Below, piece after piece: positions 18,080 to 29,175 of a DNA stretch of 64,000 bases. The notes under the pieces were generated by a model. The model did not search any database and was not told the origin of the DNA. It worked only from the letters and a program-made list of their open reading frames with translations. This DNA is from Nonomuraea deserti (GTDB lineage Bacteria > Actinomycetota > Actinomycetes > Streptosporangiales > Streptosporangiaceae): positions 1-64,000 of the forward strand of contig NZ_SMKO01000025.1 in the NCBI RefSeq assembly GCF_004348685.1, in the 5' to 3' direction. The translations under genes and the position numbers were made by a program. Every line of letters begins with the position of its first letter. The stretch's first letter is position 1.

Positions 18080-18456
18080 CCCGCCTTCCGGCCCGCCACG
18101 TCGGCGAGCCCGACCAGGTCGAGCACCTCGGCGACCCGGCCGGCCGGGATGGAGTTGCTCTGCGCCAGGTAGAGCAGGTGTTTGTAGGTGGTGCGCTGCG
18201 GATGCACGGCCTGCGCCTCCAGCATCGACCCGATCACGCGCAGCGGGCTCGGCAGCTCGTGGTGCGGACGGCCGTCGATCGTGGCGGAGCCCGACGTGGG
18301 CAGGTCGAGACCGAGGATCATGCGCAGCGTCGTGGTCTTGCCCGCGCCGTTCGGGCCCAGGAAGCCGGTGACGAGGCCGGGCCGTACGGTGAAGGTGAGA
18401 TCCTCCACGGCGACCACGTCACCGTAACGTTTGGTCAGTGCGTCGAGCTGAATCGT
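18080..18456 (-). pseudogene. Truncated ABC transporter ATP-binding protein
   Basis: The minus strand reads IQLDALTKRYGDVVAVEDL, then the Walker A motif GPNGAGKTTTLRMI and the Q-loop region, ending at GLADVAGRKAG. The next residues should be the LSxGxxQR signature, Walker B and H-loop, but all are missing: the sequence switches at about 18080 into the kinase fragment. No convincing start codon precedes the IQLD segment; GTG 18417 would skip the first strand. It resembles BcrA-type exporters of the drug/antibiotic class. It is broken at both ends and cannot be functional. Confidence 0.75.
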
Positions 18457-18579
18457 GCGACCCAGCCTGCGGTGCCTGGTTGAAGGCGTTCTGAGCGAAT
18501 CTGTGAGTTCTCTGTGAGCGGCAGCGCCGCCACGTGCGGGTGTGCGGCGCTCCCGCCGGGATCCACAGAGAACTCCCCG

Positions 18580-18801
18580 TCACGCCGGCGCCCGCCTGAG
18601 GCGGGCCGCCGGCTCCCCGGACGTCCGCTCCGACGGCACCACCGGCTCCACGGCCAGCGCCACCTTCCTGCCCACCCGCATGAGCTCGAGGTAGGCGTCC
18701 GCGCCGAGGTCGCGCACGACGTGCTCGATGTGCCGCTTGGGGCTCACCAGCAGGTAGCCGGGCATGGTGGGGTAGCGGGCCGCACCGTACGAGCCTGCCA
18801 C
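18580..18801 (-). pseudogene. Fragment of a HIT (histidine triad) family protein
   Basis: A 73-codon frame reads PGYLLVSPKRHIEHV followed by a helix and ALAVEPVVPSERT, which matches the middle of HIT-domain nucleotide hydrolases. The N-terminal zinc-cysteine part and the C-terminal HxHxHxx catalytic motif are both absent; after SERT the residues become an unrelated Arg/Pro tail. It starts exactly one base before the MFS stop codon, on the same strand. With the neighbouring fragments it marks a decayed interval. Confidence 0.6.
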
Positions 18802-19989
18802 TCAGGCGGCGGCTTCGGCGGGTTCCCTGACGGGCAGCGGGGTGACCGGGGCGGGCTCCTCGCGCGGGAGCAGGCGGGAGGCCAGCGCGATCAGCACGCC
18901 CAGGACGACCGCGACGCCGAGTGCCGTACGCAGGGAGGTGGAGTCCGACAGGAAGCCGATCACCACCGGCCCGAGCAGCAGGCCCGCGTACCCCATGGCC
19001 CCCGCCTGGGCGATCGCCGGCCCCGGCGTGCCGGTCGCGGTGCCGGCCAGCGACAGCGTCAGCGGCGAGATCGTCGCCACGCCGAGCCCGACGAAGAACA
19101 TCGCCGCCACCGCCACCAGCGCCGCGGGCGCGACCAGCACGACCGCGAAGAAGCCCGCCGTGGCCACCCCGGAGACGGTCAGCATGCCGCGTACCCCGAA
19201 CCTGGCCCGCAGCCGGTCGCCGGTCAGCCGGGCGGCCAGCATGCCGGTCTCGAAGACGGGGTAGCCGAGCGCCGCCAGGGCTTCGGGGGCGCCGAGCTCG
19301 TCACGCATGTAGAGGCCGTTCCAGTCGGCGACCGTGCCCTCGACCATGAACGCGAAGAACATGATCGCGCCGAGCAGGTAGACGACCGGCGGCATGCGGC
19401 GCCGGCCCGCCTGCTCGGTGCCGGTGGACGGGGGCTCGGGCAGGTGCGTACGGCCGACCAGCACGGCGACGGGCAGCGCGGCCAGGCCGACGAGCGCCAC
19501 GTTGGCGGTGAACGGCAGGCCGGCGGCGATGGCCAGGCTGCCCAGGGCGCCGGCGGAGATGGCGCCGACGCACCAGCCGGCGTGCATGCCGTTCATCAGG
19601 GGCCGGCCGTAGGCCCGTTCGACGGTGGAGCCCTGGGCGTTCATGGCGACGTCCATGACGCCGAAGGCCATGCCGAAGAGCGCCACGGCCACCAGCAGCA
19701 GCGGCAGGTCGGGGGCGAGGGCCACGGCCACCAGGCTGAGTGCCGTCAGCGGGCCGCCGATCCGCAGAACCGCCCTGCTGCCCGCGCGCGCCATGACGCG
19801 CCGCATGGACTGCATGGTCACCAGAGCGCCCAGGCCCCACACCAGCAGGATCGTCCCGACCATGGCCTCGGACAGGGCCAGCTTGTCGGTCAGGGCGGGG
19901 ATGCGCACGGTCATCGTGCCCACCATCAGGCCGGCAAGGACAAAGGTGAGGACCGCCCCGTAACGGGCACCCCTCAGCTCGCGGGTCAT
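18802..19989 (-). CDS. Major facilitator superfamily transporter
   Basis: A 395-residue membrane protein with about 12 hydrophobic segments in two halves, separated by a cytoplasmic loop near residues 200-215. Loop motifs such as RRVMARAGSRAVLRIGGPLTAL after segment 2 fit MFS proteins, and the sequence resembles the YbjJ-like putative exporters. It starts at ATG 19989. The TetR gene lies 273 bp upstream on the same strand, so a repressor-exporter cassette is likely. Substrate unknown. Confidence 0.85.
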   Translation of the reverse strand: MTRELRGARYGAVLTFVLAGLMVGTMTVRIPALTDKLALSEAMVGTILLVWGLGALVTMQSMRRVMARAGSRAVLRIGGPLTALSLVAVALAPDLPLLLVAVALFGMAFGVMDVAMNAQGSTVERAYGRPLMNGMHAGWCVGAISAGALGSLAIAAGLPFTANVALVGLAALPVAVLVGRTHLPEPPSTGTEQAGRRRMPPVVYLLGAIMFFAFMVEGTVADWNGLYMRDELGAPEALAALGYPVFETGMLAARLTGDRLRARFGVRGMLTVSGVATAGFFAVVLVAPAALVAVAAMFFVGLGVATISPLTLSLAGTATGTPGPAIAQAGAMGYAGLLLGPVVIGFLSDSTSLRTALGVAVVLGVLIALASRLLPREEPAPVTPLPVREPAEAAA

Positions 19990-20179
19990 ATGGCCACACC
20001 TCTCACAAAATCGTTGTCTTCAGCGGTCCGGACGCGCGGGCGTCCAGGCAGGGGAGGGTGAGCGAGCTCGCTCACCGCAGGGGAAAGGCCCCGGCTCGAT
20101 CGGACCGTGAAGGGCCCGTGAGCAGGGGTGGTGATCGGGACGGCGCGGGATCTCCCACGGAGGACCGGCTCGGGAGGTC

Positions 20180-20208
20180 GGCTCAGGAGCCGGCTCAGGA
20201 GCCGGCTC
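20180..20208. repeat. Short 12-bp tandem repeat between MFS and TetR genes
   Basis: Two adjacent copies of GGCTCAGGAGCC and a partial third. Each unit is itself nearly palindromic. The rest of the 273-bp interval shows nothing recognisable. Confidence 0.7.
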
Positions 20209-20262
20209 TGGGGATCCGCGCGGGGGCCGGCCGCCCGGGAGCCGGGCGGGCCGAGGGGCGGC

Positions 20263-20775
20263 TCAGGCGGGAGGTTTGAGCAGCGCCCGGAGGCGGCCCT
20301 CCAGAGCCTGGAGATCGTCTTCCGTGTTGAGCTCCGGATCGTGGCTCGCCACGTCCCAGAGCCCCTCACACGCCAGTCGCACGATCTGGGCCGCCAGCGG
20401 GTCGGGCTCCTCGCCCAGCTCCTCGCGATGCCATCGGGTCATCGCCTCACGCAGCGGCGCGAGCAGGAAAAGGTTGCCTGACGCTCCCGTGACGACCGCC
20501 CATCGTCGCAACCTGCCCGACCGTACGGCGGCCAGGGTCGCGCCCAGATAGCGCCCGGTGTAGGTCCTGTCGGGCTGGGCGGCCATGAGCTCGTCGAAGT
20601 CGTCGATCAGGCGCTCCACCATGCCCTTGATCAGGGCTTCTTTGGAGGCGTAGTGATAGAGCAGGCCACCTTTGCTGACGCCCGCCCGGTCCGCCACCGC
20701 GGCCAGGGTGAGCGCGGTCGAACCCTGGTCGCAGAGGAGCTCCTCCGCCGCGTCCAAAAGCTCGTCCTTTCGCAT
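20263..20775 (-). CDS. TetR family repressor of the MFS cassette
   Basis: A 170-residue regulator starting at ATG 20775 ([14 protein letters not shown]). The helix-turn-helix covers about residues 20-45, with [18 protein letters not shown] as recognition region. The remaining helices form the ligand-binding domain and end in LKPPA. A perfect palindrome starts eight bases upstream of its start codon, which implies autoregulation; the MFS gene downstream on the same strand is the likely co-regulated target. The divergent cysteine desulfurase gene also starts close to this operator. Confidence 0.88.
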   Translation of the reverse strand: MRKDELLDAAEELLCDQGSTALTLAAVADRAGVSKGGLLYHYASKEALIKGMVERLIDDFDELMAAQPDRTYTGRYLGATLAAVRSGRLRRWAVVTGASGNLFLLAPLREAMTRWHREELGEEPDPLAAQIVRLACEGLWDVASHDPELNTEDDLQALEGRLRALLKPPA

Positions 20776-20782
20776 GCTCCCA

Positions 20783-20806
20783 ACTGTACCGTCCGGACGG
20801 TACAGT
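20783..20806. promoter_or_regulatory. Perfect 24-bp palindromic operator
   Basis: The half-site ACTGTACCGTCC (20783-20794) is followed immediately by its exact reverse complement GGACGGTACAGT (20795-20806). It lies between the divergent starts of the TetR gene (20775) and the cysteine desulfurase (20830), as expected for a TetR dimer-of-dimers or dimer site. The symmetry is exact; the assignment to this TetR is inference from position. Confidence 0.8.
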
Positions 20807-20829
20807 CGCAAACGAGATACCCTGAACCT

Positions 20830-22089
20830 GTGACCAGACCGTCGGCCTATCTTGATCATGCAGCGACCACCCCGATGCTGCCCGAAGCGATCGAGGCCAT
20901 GACGGTTCAACTTCAACAGGTCGGAAACGCTTCCTCGCTGCACGGCGCCGGGCGCCGGATGCGCAGGGTGGTCGAGGAGTCACGCGAGACGATCGCCGAC
21001 GCGCTGGGGTCGCGGCCCAGCGAGGTCGTGTTCACCTCGGGCGGCACCGAGGCCGACAACCTCGCCATCAAGGGCCTCTACTGGGCGCGCCGCCCCCGGA
21101 GGCGCGTGCTGATCAGCTCCGTGGAGCACCACGCCGCGCTCGACCCCGCCCAGTGGCTGGCCGACAGCCAGGGCGCGGAGATCGAGCTGCTGGAGGCCGA
21201 CGCATACGGCCGCGTCCATCCCGAGACCCTGCGCGCCGCCATCGAACGCGACCCCGACGGCGTGGCCATGGTCAGCGTCATGTGGGCCAACAACGAGGTC
21301 GGCACCGTCCAGCCGGTGCACGCGCTGGCCGCCGTCGCCCGCGAGCACGGCATCCCGTTCCACACCGACGCCGTCCAGGCGGTGGGGCAGCTGCCCGTGT
21401 CGTTCGCCGAGTCGGGCGTCGACGCGCTCACGCTGACCGGCCACAAGATCGGCGGCCCGATGGGCGTCGGCGCGCTGTTGCTGGCCAGAGGGTTGACGCC
21501 GGTCTCCGTGCAGCACGGCGGGGGGCAGGAGCGCGACGTGCGCTCCGGCACGCTCGACGCCCCCGCCATCGCGGGGCTCGCCGCCGCCGTCGGCACCGCC
21601 GTGAAGGAGCAGGAGGCCCTGGGGCGCCGCCTGGCGTCGCTGCGCGACGAGCTGATCGAGCGCGTACGCGCGGCCGTCCCCGACGTCGTGCTCAACGGCG
21701 ATCCCGACCTGCGCGAGACGCCCCCCGCGCAAACCCCCCACGACGAGCTGCGAGTGACCCCGTCCCCCCACGACGAACGGCGAGTGACCCCCACGGCTTC
21801 GGCGGGGCGGCTGCCGGGCAACGCCCATTTCTCCTTCCCCGGCTGCGAGGGCGACGCGCTGCTCATGCTGCTCGACGCCAAGGGCGTCGAGTGCTCGACC
21901 GGCTCGGCCTGCTCGGCCGGCGTCGCCCAGCCGTCGCACGTGCTGCTCGCGATGGGGGCCGACGCGGCGGCGGCGCGCGGCTCGCTCAGATTCACCCTGG
22001 GGCACACCTCGACCCGCGACGACGTCGACCGCCTGATCGAGGTGCTGCCCGCCGCGGTCGAACGCGCCCGCCGCGCCGGCCTCAGCTGA
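20830..22089 (+). CDS. Cysteine desulfurase (NifS/IscS type)
   Basis: A 419-residue PLP enzyme that removes sulfur from cysteine for Fe-S clusters and tRNA thiolation. It starts with GTG 20830 ([15 protein letters not shown]). The PLP lysine is K206 in TGHKIGG, and the persulfide cysteine is C361 in STGSACSAG, in the class I context. Near residues 297-325 there is an unusual hydrophilic insertion containing two copies of a ten-residue unit ([10 protein letters not shown] and [10 protein letters not shown]) just before [10 protein letters not shown]; it lies on the loop before the active-site cysteine segment. The tRNA 2-thiouridylase MnmA lies about 1.2 kb downstream, its likely sulfur client. 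Confidence 0.92.
   Translation: MTRPSAYLDHAATTPMLPEAIEAMTVQLQQVGNASSLHGAGRRMRRVVEESRETIADALGSRPSEVVFTSGGTEADNLAIKGLYWARRPRRRVLISSVEHHAALDPAQWLADSQGAEIELLEADAYGRVHPETLRAAIERDPDGVAMVSVMWANNEVGTVQPVHALAAVAREHGIPFHTDAVQAVGQLPVSFAESGVDALTLTGHKIGGPMGVGALLLARGLTPVSVQHGGGQERDVRSGTLDAPAIAGLAAAVGTAVKEQEALGRRLASLRDELIERVRAAVPDVVLNGDPDLRETPPAQTPHDELRVTPSPHDERRVTPTASAGRLPGNAHFSFPGCEGDALLMLLDAKGVECSTGSACSAGVAQPSHVLLAMGADAAAARGSLRFTLGHTSTRDDVDRLIEVLPAAVERARRAGLS
21734..21791. repeat. Two 28-bp repeat copies inside the cysteine desulfurase gene
   Basis: Copies at 21734-21761 and 21764-21791 share CCCCCCACGACGA and GCGAGTGACCCC, with only a few mismatches, at a period of 30 bp. Thirty is a multiple of three, so the reading frame is kept. 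The unit looks like a short interspersed element duplicated in place. Confidence 0.8.
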
Positions 22090-22184
22090 CCGGCCGCCCG
22101 GACGTCCTGGAAGGCCGCCACGGCGGGTCAACCCTGGTGGGCGTCAGGTCAGGATGGGCGACACGGCGGCCATCCCGCCCGGCG

Positions 22185-23237
22185 TCAGGTCAGGAACGGC
22201 GCCGCGGCGGTCCAGCCGGGGTCGGCGGCCACGTCGACGCGGGGCTCGCCCTCCTCCCAGCCCACGATCAGCTCCTTGGCGTGGATCGCGGCGTCGCCGG
22301 TCGGGTCGGCGTAGACGTGGATGATCCGGTGCCCCTCCGTGCTCAGGTGGGCGGCCAGCACCGCGTCGTCACCCAGCTTGAGCAGGCGGGCCACCAGGCG
22401 CTCCTCGAAGTCGCGCAGCGCCTCCAGCGAGCCGTCGACCGGCAGGCCGTTCTCGTCGCGATGCGCGTAGGGCAGCGTGATCGCGATGTGCTGGTCGCAG
22501 AGCGGATGGTCGACGGGGCGCAGCGGGTGGCGGACCGTGGCGACGAGCGGGGCGCCGGTCGCGGTCTGGCCCTGGAGCAGCACCCACTCCTCCTCCGCGT
22601 AGCCGGAGGCCACGTCGGCGACCACGGCCGGCAGGTGCATGGCGGCCACGGCGTCGATCGGCTGGAACGTGGCCGGCGTGATCTCGCCCACCCACCTGGC
22701 GACGTCGTCCTCGCCGAGCAGCCAGTCGAGGGCCAACAGCGTGGCCTCCATCCTGGTCTCCTCGTCGAGCTCGGCGAAGATCGGGTGGTAGGCGGCCACG
22801 TCGACCCTGGGCTGGTTGCGCGGCACCCGGAGCCCGAGCATCAGCTTGTCGAGCGCGAACGCGTAACCGCCCACCTCGATGGTGAGCTCCGCCGCCTGCG
22901 GATTGGCCTGCCGCGACGGATGGAACTCCCACAGCAGGTCAGCGTCGGGCGCGGCCCTGGCCCAGCGGTGGGCGAGCGGGCGCAGCTCGGCGTCGCCCGC
23001 CGCGGTCACCACGAGGGCGTGCGCCGCCTCCCTGCCGGGCGCCACCTCCCAGACCAGCTCGGGATGGATGGCGGCGACCGCCGGGGCCAGCCACTCCTCC
23101 AGCCCCCCGGCCTCGCCCTCGGCCACCAGCGAGTCGAGCCGCGGCCTGGTCTCCTGCCACCACGTCCAGAACCCGGCGATGGCCTCGTCGTGCCCGCCGG
23201 CCTCTTCCTCTTCGTCCTTGCGCCCGAACAGTCGCAT
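22185..23237 (-). CDS. DUF695-like domain protein
   Basis: A 350-residue soluble protein starting at ATG 23237 (MRLFGRKDEEEEAGG). The C-terminal ~150 residues resemble the DUF695 family: a strand-rich region with EEWVLLQGQTATGAPLVATV, then PLCDQHIAITLPY and EERLVARLLK. The N-terminal ~190 residues look like a separate domain with WWQETRPRLDSLV and AHRWARAAP motifs. No catalytic motif is evident. It sits between cysteine desulfurase and MnmA on the opposite strand. Function unknown. Confidence 0.65.
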   Translation of the reverse strand: MRLFGRKDEEEEAGGHDEAIAGFWTWWQETRPRLDSLVAEGEAGGLEEWLAPAVAAIHPELVWEVAPGREAAHALVVTAAGDAELRPLAHRWARAAPDADLLWEFHPSRQANPQAAELTIEVGGYAFALDKLMLGLRVPRNQPRVDVAAYHPIFAELDEETRMEATLLALDWLLGEDDVARWVGEITPATFQPIDAVAAMHLPAVVADVASGYAEEEWVLLQGQTATGAPLVATVRHPLRPVDHPLCDQHIAITLPYAHRDENGLPVDGSLEALRDFEERLVARLLKLGDDAVLAAHLSTEGHRIIHVYADPTGDAAIHAKELIVGWEEGEPRVDVAADPGWTAAAPFLT

Positions 23238-23316
23238 GCGCTGAATCCTCGCAGACCCTGGCTCCGATCGTGCACATGGCCGCGCACTCCCGTACGGACA
23301 GTACGCTGAGAAGGTC

Positions 23317-24375
23317 ATGGGACTGCGTGTGCTTGCCGCCATGTCGGGCGGCGTCGACTCCGCCGTGGCCGCCGCTCGGATCGCCGAGGCCGGTCACGAC
23401 GTCACTGGTGTGCATCTCGCTCTTTCCGCCAACCCCCAATCCCACCGCACGGGTGCCCGGGGCTGCTGCACGATCGAGGACTCTCGCGACGCGCGGCGTG
23501 CCGCCGACGTGATCGGCATCCCCTTCTACATCTGGGACATGGCCGAGCGGTTCCAACGCGACGTGATCGAGGACTTCGTGTCCGAATACGCCGCGGGCCG
23601 CACGCCCAACCCGTGCCTGCGCTGCAACGAGAAGATCAAGTTCGCTGCGGTGCTCGACCGGGCGCTGGCCCTGGGCTTCGACGCGGTCGCCACCGGCCAC
23701 CACGCCAGGCTGGTCGACGGGGTCCTGTCCAGGAGCGCCGACCAGGGCAAGGACCAGTCCTACGTGCTCGGGGTGCTCACCCGCGAGCAGCTCGGCCACG
23801 CCATCTTCCCCCTGGGCGACTCGACCAAGGCCGAGGTGCGCGCGGAGGCGGCGCGGCGCGGGCTGACGGTCGCCGACAAGCCCGACAGCCACGACATCTG
23901 CTTCATCGCCGACGGAGACACCCGCGGCTTCCTGTCCAAGCGGCTCGGCGCGGCGGAGGGGCCCATCGTCGACCAGAGCGGCGCCGTCGTCGGCAGCCAC
24001 CAGGGCGCCCACGGGTTCACGATCGGCCAGCGCAAGGGCCTGCATATCGACCGTCCTGCCGCCGACGGCAGGCCACGCTATGTCCTGTCGATCGAGCCGG
24101 TCTCCAACACCGTCACGGTGGGGCCGCGCGCGGCGCTCGAGGTCACCTCGATCACCTGCGGCGCCCCGGTCTGGAACGGCCCTTCCCGCTTCGACGACCT
24201 GACCGTGCAGTTGCGCGCCCACGGAGAGGTCTACGGCTGCCGGTTCGAGGAGACCGGCGGCGGGCTCCGCGTCGACCTCGACCGCCCGGCCACGGGGGTG
24301 GCGGCCGGGCAGGCCGCCGTCCTCTATTCCGGCGCCACCGTGATCGGCTCGGCGACGATCCTCTCTGCTAGCTGA
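23317..24375 (+). CDS. mnmA: tRNA-specific 2-thiouridylase
   Basis: A 352-residue enzyme that makes 2-thiouridine at the wobble position of Lys, Glu and Gln tRNAs, using ATP and sulfur passed from a cysteine desulfurase. The PP-loop SGGVDS is at residues 10-15. The two catalytic cysteines are C100 in [12 protein letters not shown] and C195 in SHDICFIAD. The central and C-terminal domains follow with GQRKGLHI. It starts at ATG 23317. Its last eight bases overlap the convergent MBL gene. Its placement after the cysteine desulfurase supports the sulfur-relay role. Confidence 0.95.
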   Translation: MGLRVLAAMSGGVDSAVAAARIAEAGHDVTGVHLALSANPQSHRTGARGCCTIEDSRDARRAADVIGIPFYIWDMAERFQRDVIEDFVSEYAAGRTPNPCLRCNEKIKFAAVLDRALALGFDAVATGHHARLVDGVLSRSADQGKDQSYVLGVLTREQLGHAIFPLGDSTKAEVRAEAARRGLTVADKPDSHDICFIADGDTRGFLSKRLGAAEGPIVDQSGAVVGSHQGAHGFTIGQRKGLHIDRPAADGRPRYVLSIEPVSNTVTVGPRAALEVTSITCGAPVWNGPSRFDDLTVQLRAHGEVYGCRFEETGGGLRVDLDRPATGVAAGQAAVLYSGATVIGSATILSAS

Positions 24376-25000
24376 CGGTGACCGACTCGCCGACCTTCAA
24401 GCGGCGCATTTCGGCGCCTTGTTTGTCCGATTCCAGCTTCAGCCAGTTGTCCACCAGGGTGAGGCCGATGTCGTTGAGCAGGCCGTCATGGGTGGAGAAC
24501 GCCCGTCCGGGGCGCACCTCGCGGAGATAGCCGACCATCTCCATGAGCTTCAACCAGGGCGCGTTGGTCGGCACCAGCAGCGTCGGCACGTCCACCCCGG
24601 GCACGGTCAGGGCGTCGCCGGGATAGAACAGTTCGTCGTCGAGCATGAAGCCGACGTTCTGCACGATGGGCACGTCAGGGTGGTTCTTCGCGTGCCACTC
24701 GCCGAACACCTTCACCCCGAAACCGGCCGTCTCGAAGTCGTCGCCATGGCGTACGACCCGCACCTTGGCCGGCACCTCCGCCAGCTCGGCGGCGACGGCC
24801 TCGCACGTCCAGATCTCCAGGTCGGGCGAGACCGCCTTCAGCTTGCCGACGTCGACGTGGTCGAAGTGCTCATGGGTGATGAGGACGGCGTCCGCGCCCT
24901 CCAGAACGGGGCCCTCGCTGAACGTGCCCGGGTCGATGACCAGGACCTTGCCGTTCTTCTCCACGCGGACGCACGCGTGCTCGTACTTCCTGAGCTCCAT
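24368..25000 (-). CDS. Metallo-beta-lactamase fold hydrolase (UlaG-like)
   Basis: A 210-residue MBL-fold protein. The metal motif is [10 protein letters not shown], with later histidines in [10 protein letters not shown] and FSTHDGLL and the bridging aspartate in FYPGDALT. The short length and the early DPG motif (VIDPGTF) match the UlaG-like or PNKP-like small hydrolases. Start ATG 25000 with GGAGG at 25007-25011; that ribosome site lies in a hairpin next to the TnpB remnant. No substrate can be named. Confidence 0.85.
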   Translation of the reverse strand: MELRKYEHACVRVEKNGKVLVIDPGTFSEGPVLEGADAVLITHEHFDHVDVGKLKAVSPDLEIWTCEAVAAELAEVPAKVRVVRHGDDFETAGFGVKVFGEWHAKNHPDVPIVQNVGFMLDDELFYPGDALTVPGVDVPTLLVPTNAPWLKLMEMVGYLREVRPGRAFSTHDGLLNDIGLTLVDNWLKLESDKQGAEMRRLKVGESVTVS

Positions 25001-25002
25001 CA

Positions 25003-25276
25003 GTTACCTCCGAGTAACCTCCGCCTTCAGGCGGAGGAGGAATCGTGAAGCGGGCTACAAGTACCGCTCCTACCCGACCCCCGGTCAAGCGGACGAGCTT
25101 GCCCGGACGTTCGGCTGTGTCCGCCTTGTCTACAACAAAGCCCTGGAAGGGCGCACTCGCGCCTTCGCCCAGCGGGGGCGTCGCGTCTCCTGCGTGGAGT
25201 CGTCGGCCGCTCTGACGCAGTGGAGAGGAACCCTCACGGGCGACCGTGAGAATCCCTCGCGTTGACGAGAGGGAGG
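25003..25276 (+). mobile_element. Internally deleted IS200/IS605-type TnpB element
   Basis: The N-terminal part of a TnpB/OrfB protein is recognisable in frame from 25056: YKYRSYPTPGQ, LARTFGCVRLVYNKALEGRTRAF and SAALTQW. The GTG at 25045 (VKRA) is one base out of frame, so the start is frameshifted. Everything after about 65 residues, including the RuvC catalytic domain, is gone. Both ends survive: a left hairpin CCTCCGCC-TTCA-GGCGGAGG at 25018-25037, and a right end with CTCACGG/CCGTGAG (25233-25250) and a second stem CCCTC/GAGGG (25254-25273). The right end resembles the guide-RNA (omega RNA) 3' end of actinomycete TnpB elements. Confidence 0.75.
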
Positions 25277-25307
25277 ACGCCTAGCGGCAGAGCCTACGCT
25301 TGTGCCC

Positions 25308-26309
25308 ATGTCTAGTGTGCCCATGGGGCAAGCCACCGGGATCGGCTCGCATCCCGGCGAGGACCACCTCGAGGCGATCAGAGTCGTGTTCGGCGAGGTG
25401 CCCGAGCTGCCTTACCTGCCCGAGTTGCCCGCCCGAGGCGTCGGCGCCGACATGGTCGGGCGCACGGCGGGGCTGCTCGTCGACCTGCCGGTCGAGGTGC
25501 AGCCGTCCGGCTGGCGGCTGAGCGACCGGCCGGGGCGCGACCACCAACGGTCCCTCGACCATATGCGCCGCGACATCGACGGGCTGGAGGAGATCGCGCA
25601 CGACTACTCGGGGCCGCTCAAACTGCAGGTGTGCGGGCCCTGGACGCTGGCCGGCGCGATCGAGCTGAAGCACGGCGACAAGATGCTCTCCGACGCGGGG
25701 GCCGTACGCGATCTGACGGCGTCGCTGGCGCAGGGCGTCGCCGACCACTGCGCGGAGGTGCGGCGGCGGTTGCCCGGGGTGACGGAGATCGTGCTGCAGC
25801 TCGACGAGCCGGGGCTGCCGCGGGTGCTGGCGGGCACGGTGCCGACCGCCTCGGGGTTCGGGCGGCTGGCCGCGGTGGAGGGATGGCGGGTGGAGGAGTC
25901 GCTGCGGCTCTTCGACGCCCCCGTGGTGCACTGCTGCGCACCCGCGGTGCCCTTCGGCCTGTTGCGCTCGGCGGGGGTGCGGGGGGTCTCCGTCGACGCC
26001 GCCCTGCTGCGGCGCAGGGACGACGACGCCCTGGGCGAGCTCTTCGAGGCCGGGACGGTGTTGTTCATGGGCGTGGTGCCGGGCAGGGATGCCCGGCTGC
26101 CCGACCCGGGGGTGGTCGCCAAACCCGCGGTGGAGTTGTGGCGGCGGCTGGGGTTCGCGCCTGACGGGCTGGCGGCGCAGATGGTGCTGACGCCGGCGTG
26201 CGGGCTGGCCGGGGCGACGCCGAGGTACGCCAGGGCGGCGCTGGCCGCCTGCGCCAAGGCCGCCCAAGTGCTCAGGGACGATCCCGCCGACGGGCTGCAA
26301 GCCGGCTGA
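25308..26309 (+). CDS. Core MetE-like cobalamin-independent methionine synthase family protein
   Basis: A 333-residue protein matching only the C-terminal catalytic half of MetE. Candidate zinc ligands are kept: the His-x-Cys in VVHCCAP and a cysteine in LTPACGLAG, with LQLDEPGLP as the usual substrate loop. The N-terminal folate-binding half of full-length MetE (about 750 residues) is absent. Such short forms are thought to take methyl groups from donors other than methyl-tetrahydrofolate; that is inference here. Start ATG 25308; GTG 25302 is also in frame. It lies between the TnpB remnant and ligA, a position conserved in actinomycetes. Confidence 0.8.
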   Translation: MSSVPMGQATGIGSHPGEDHLEAIRVVFGEVPELPYLPELPARGVGADMVGRTAGLLVDLPVEVQPSGWRLSDRPGRDHQRSLDHMRRDIDGLEEIAHDYSGPLKLQVCGPWTLAGAIELKHGDKMLSDAGAVRDLTASLAQGVADHCAEVRRRLPGVTEIVLQLDEPGLPRVLAGTVPTASGFGRLAAVEGWRVEESLRLFDAPVVHCCAPAVPFGLLRSAGVRGVSVDAALLRRRDDDALGELFEAGTVLFMGVVPGRDARLPDPGVVAKPAVELWRRLGFAPDGLAAQMVLTPACGLAGATPRYARAALAACAKAAQVLRDDPADGLQAG

Positions 26310-28891
<2,582 letters not shown>

Positions 28892-28947
28892 CCTTTCCGG
28901 CCGATGATGCAGGTCCAAGAGCTCGCACGGGCTCGGTCGGTTCGTAC

Positions 28948-29175
28948 GGGCCCGGTCGGCTCGTGTGGGGTTGGTTGGTTCGTGCGGGCCCGGTCGGCTC
29001 GTGTGGGGTTGGTTGGTTCGTGCGGGCCCGGTCGGCTCGTGTGGGGGTTGGTTGGTTCGTGCGGGCCCGGTCGGCTCGTGTGGGGGTTGGTTGGTTCGTG
29101 CAGGCCCGGTCGGCTCGTGTGTGGTTGGTGTTGTTCTTGCGGGCCCGGTCGTTCGTGGGGGCGAGAGGTTCGTGC
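28948..29175. repeat. 38/39-bp minisatellite downstream of ligA
   Basis: Six contiguous units beginning GGGCCCGGTCGG and containing GTTGGTTGGTTCGTGC: two of 38 bp, three of 39 bp (the last of these diverged) and a degenerate 35-bp sixth. Units 3 and 4 differ from 1 and 2 by one extra G. There are no spacers, so it is not a CRISPR. It encodes repetitive frames on both strands that I regard as artefacts. Confidence 0.9.

Noticed and set aside
22139..22195. Duplicated GGCGTCAGGTCAGGA around the 3' end of the DUF695-like gene
   Set aside because: Two copies of about 15 bp only; a small local duplication without evident role.
28948..29175. CRISPR array
   Set aside because: Units are contiguous with no unique spacers and no cas genes are near.
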